A DNA stretch of 6,095 nucleotides from Pirellulaceae bacterium. Lineage in GTDB: Bacteria; Planctomycetota; Planctomycetia; Pirellulales; Pirellulaceae. The first letter of the stretch is position 1. Each line of letters starts with the position of its first letter. The notes below the pieces were generated by a model. The model was given only the letters and a program-made list of their open reading frames with translations, did no database searches and was not told where the DNA came from. The position numbers and the translations under genes were made by a program. The stretch is taken from positions 1 through 6,095 of the forward strand of contig JADLDX010000493.1 in the NCBI GenBank assembly GCA_020846515.1, read 5' to 3'. Positions 5,292 through 6,095 of this stretch are shown piece after piece.

Positions 5292-6095
5292 TTAGCGTTT
5301 GAGTGTGGCAGTGGGCTTAACCGGTACGATCACACCGCCATCGGAGATCGAGGCGGAAGCGCGGCTGGATCGCGAAGAAGTTTCGCTGCTCGGCAGGTCG
5401 CCAGCGGATCTCGACAACCCAGCCGAGGCAGGGCGAGCCGACACGCTGGCCGGAGTCATCGTCGTTGGGGAGCGAGTACCTGAGGACCGACTACTTGAGG
5501 ACCGAGCATTTGGCGACACAGCATTTGGCGTCATCGCAGCGGGTGACATCGTATTGGGTGACATCGTTGCTGGTGGCACGGTCGCCGAAGGTATGGGTTG
5601 GTAGGCCGCCGAGGGATTGGCGGCCAAAGCCGAGGCATCGATCGCATCGGGATTGGCGGCGGCGATCTTGGCCGCTACTTGCGAGAACTTGTTGCGAACG
5701 GCTGGATCGACACGGTTTAAACGCTGAGCCAACTGTTGAGCCCCGATCGGGTTGTCGCGGCAAAGTTCATACAGTTGGCTAACGAACTTGGACGACTCGA
5801 CGAAGTTATAGTCAGCCGTCTTGCCAACCAACGGTCCCAAGGTGCGTGTCAGCAAGTCTGCCCCGAAGTTATCTAACTTCATGAACACGTCCATCGACAC
5901 AGTTATGGTCGGCTGTCCGGCGCGGTTGGTCGCTGTCGAGCTATGCAGGACACAAACGCATCGACCGTCGATATCTCGGGCTGCCATGGTACCTGAGTCG
6001 GTACCGTTGCCATAATAAACGTGGATGTCGGATGTTCCGTATAGCAGTTCAGAACGACAAGTCGTGCCCGCACCGTCTTGACCGGTAAAGACATA
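5292..6095 (-). CDS. Unrecognised protein with Met/Ser/Pro pentapeptide-repeat tail (5' end beyond right edge)
   Basis: The minus frame has no stop from 6095 to TAA at 5292-5294: 267 residues are visible and the start lies outside the window. The internal ATGs at 5987, 5894 and 5882 are therefore probably not the start. The 36 codons before 5987 read as smooth protein (ELLYGTSDIHVYYGNGTDSGT) into the strand-like RCVCVLHSSTATNRAGQPTITVSMDVFMKLDN. Residues about 1-105 look like a mixed alpha/beta domain ending in a helix (FVESSKFVSQLYELC). A helical segment, NPIGAQQLAQRLNRVDPAVRNKFSQVAAKIAA (about 109-140), follows, then an Ala/Ser/Pro-rich repeat (about 172-221) and a Ser-rich, basic end (VKPTATLKR). 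No signal peptide can be judged because the N-terminus is missing. I do not recognise the family. It converges on the ligase gene, so a shared operon with it is excluded. Confidence 0.78.
   Translation of the reverse strand, partial: YVFTGQDGAGTTCRSELLYGTSDIHVYYGNGTDSGTMAARDIDGRCVCVLHSSTATNRAGQPTITVSMDVFMKLDNFGADLLTRTLGPLVGKTADYNFVESSKFVSQLYELCRDNPIGAQQLAQRLNRVDPAVRNKFSQVAAKIAAANPDAIDASALAANPSAAYQPIPSATVPPATMSPNTMSPAAMTPNAVSPNARSSSSRSSGTRSPTTMTPASVSARPASAGLSRSAGDLPSSETSSRSSRASASISDGGVIVPVKPTATLKR
5433..5582 (-). repeat. Degenerate 15-bp tandem repeat (ten pentapeptide units)
   Basis: Read on the minus strand, ten 5-residue units lie in register: TVPPA, TMSPN, TMSPA, AMTPN, AVSPN, ARSSS, SRSSG, TRSPT, TMTPA, SVSAR. 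The consensus is [T/A/S]-[M/V/R]-[S/T/P]-[P/S]-x. The period is exactly 15 bases. The R-S-S units show codon drift from the Met-Pro units. It forms most of the disordered tail of the right-edge protein. Confidence 0.75.

Noticed and set aside
5299..5604. Plus-strand open frame with pentapeptide-like GDIVLGDIVAGG periodicity
   Set aside because: It is antisense to the 15-bp repeat in the right-edge gene, begins with TTG, and the periodicity simply reflects that repeat.
5986..6004. Repeated GGTACC separated by six bases, a possible inverted repeat
   Set aside because: It lies inside coding sequence of the right-edge gene. Two copies of a 6-base palindrome are easily expected by chance.
5903..6094. 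Minus-strand frame starting with ATG 6094 (MSLPVKTV...)
   Set aside because: It overlaps in another frame the open-ended minus gene, whose translation continues smoothly across the region. The short product has no recognisable feature.

Overview
The window reads like an ordinary chromosomal stretch of a planctomycete, probably of the Pirellulaceae type. This placement is an inference. It rests on the N-terminal J-like domain with a YQLLGL...LLDP..K..YD pattern on a membrane-anchored protein, the paired TadE-like and TadG/vWA genes, long Pro/Ser/Ala-rich linkers and mostly weak Shine-Dalgarno sequences. No rRNA, tRNA, CRISPR array, insertion sequence or phage gene was seen.

Layout. (1) Positions 1-1323, minus strand: a two-gene unit reading leftward. 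A TadE-like pseudopilin-type protein (901-1323) is followed after 9 bases by a TadG-like protein with a von Willebrand factor A domain (1-891, cut by the left edge). (2) Positions 1324-1554: a divergent intergenic region with a plausible extended -10 promoter for the rightward gene. (3) Positions 1555-3519, plus: a single-pass membrane protein with a J-like domain lacking HPD, a low-complexity linker, a TM helix, a Met-Pro tetrapeptide repeat and a C-terminal domain I cannot name. (4) Positions 3642-5246, plus: a complete AMP-forming acyl ligase most like the acyl-ACP synthetase half of Aas, without its acyltransferase half. (5) Positions 5247-5291: a short convergent gap with two dyads. (6) Positions 5292-6095, minus: an unrecognised protein whose reading frame stays open through the right edge and which carries a degenerate Met/Ser/Pro pentapeptide repeat.

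How they fit together. The two Tad genes are very likely co-transcribed and act at the cell envelope. The J-like membrane protein and the ligase share a strand but have a 122-base gap with its own SD and a dyad, so co-transcription is possible but not shown. No single pathway ties all five genes together. The most useful corrections to a naive reading are the two edge-truncated genes and the internal starts chosen for the TadE-like and J-like genes. I see no convincing evidence of a new multi-gene system; the best leads are the J-like membrane protein family and the repeat-tailed protein at the right edge.
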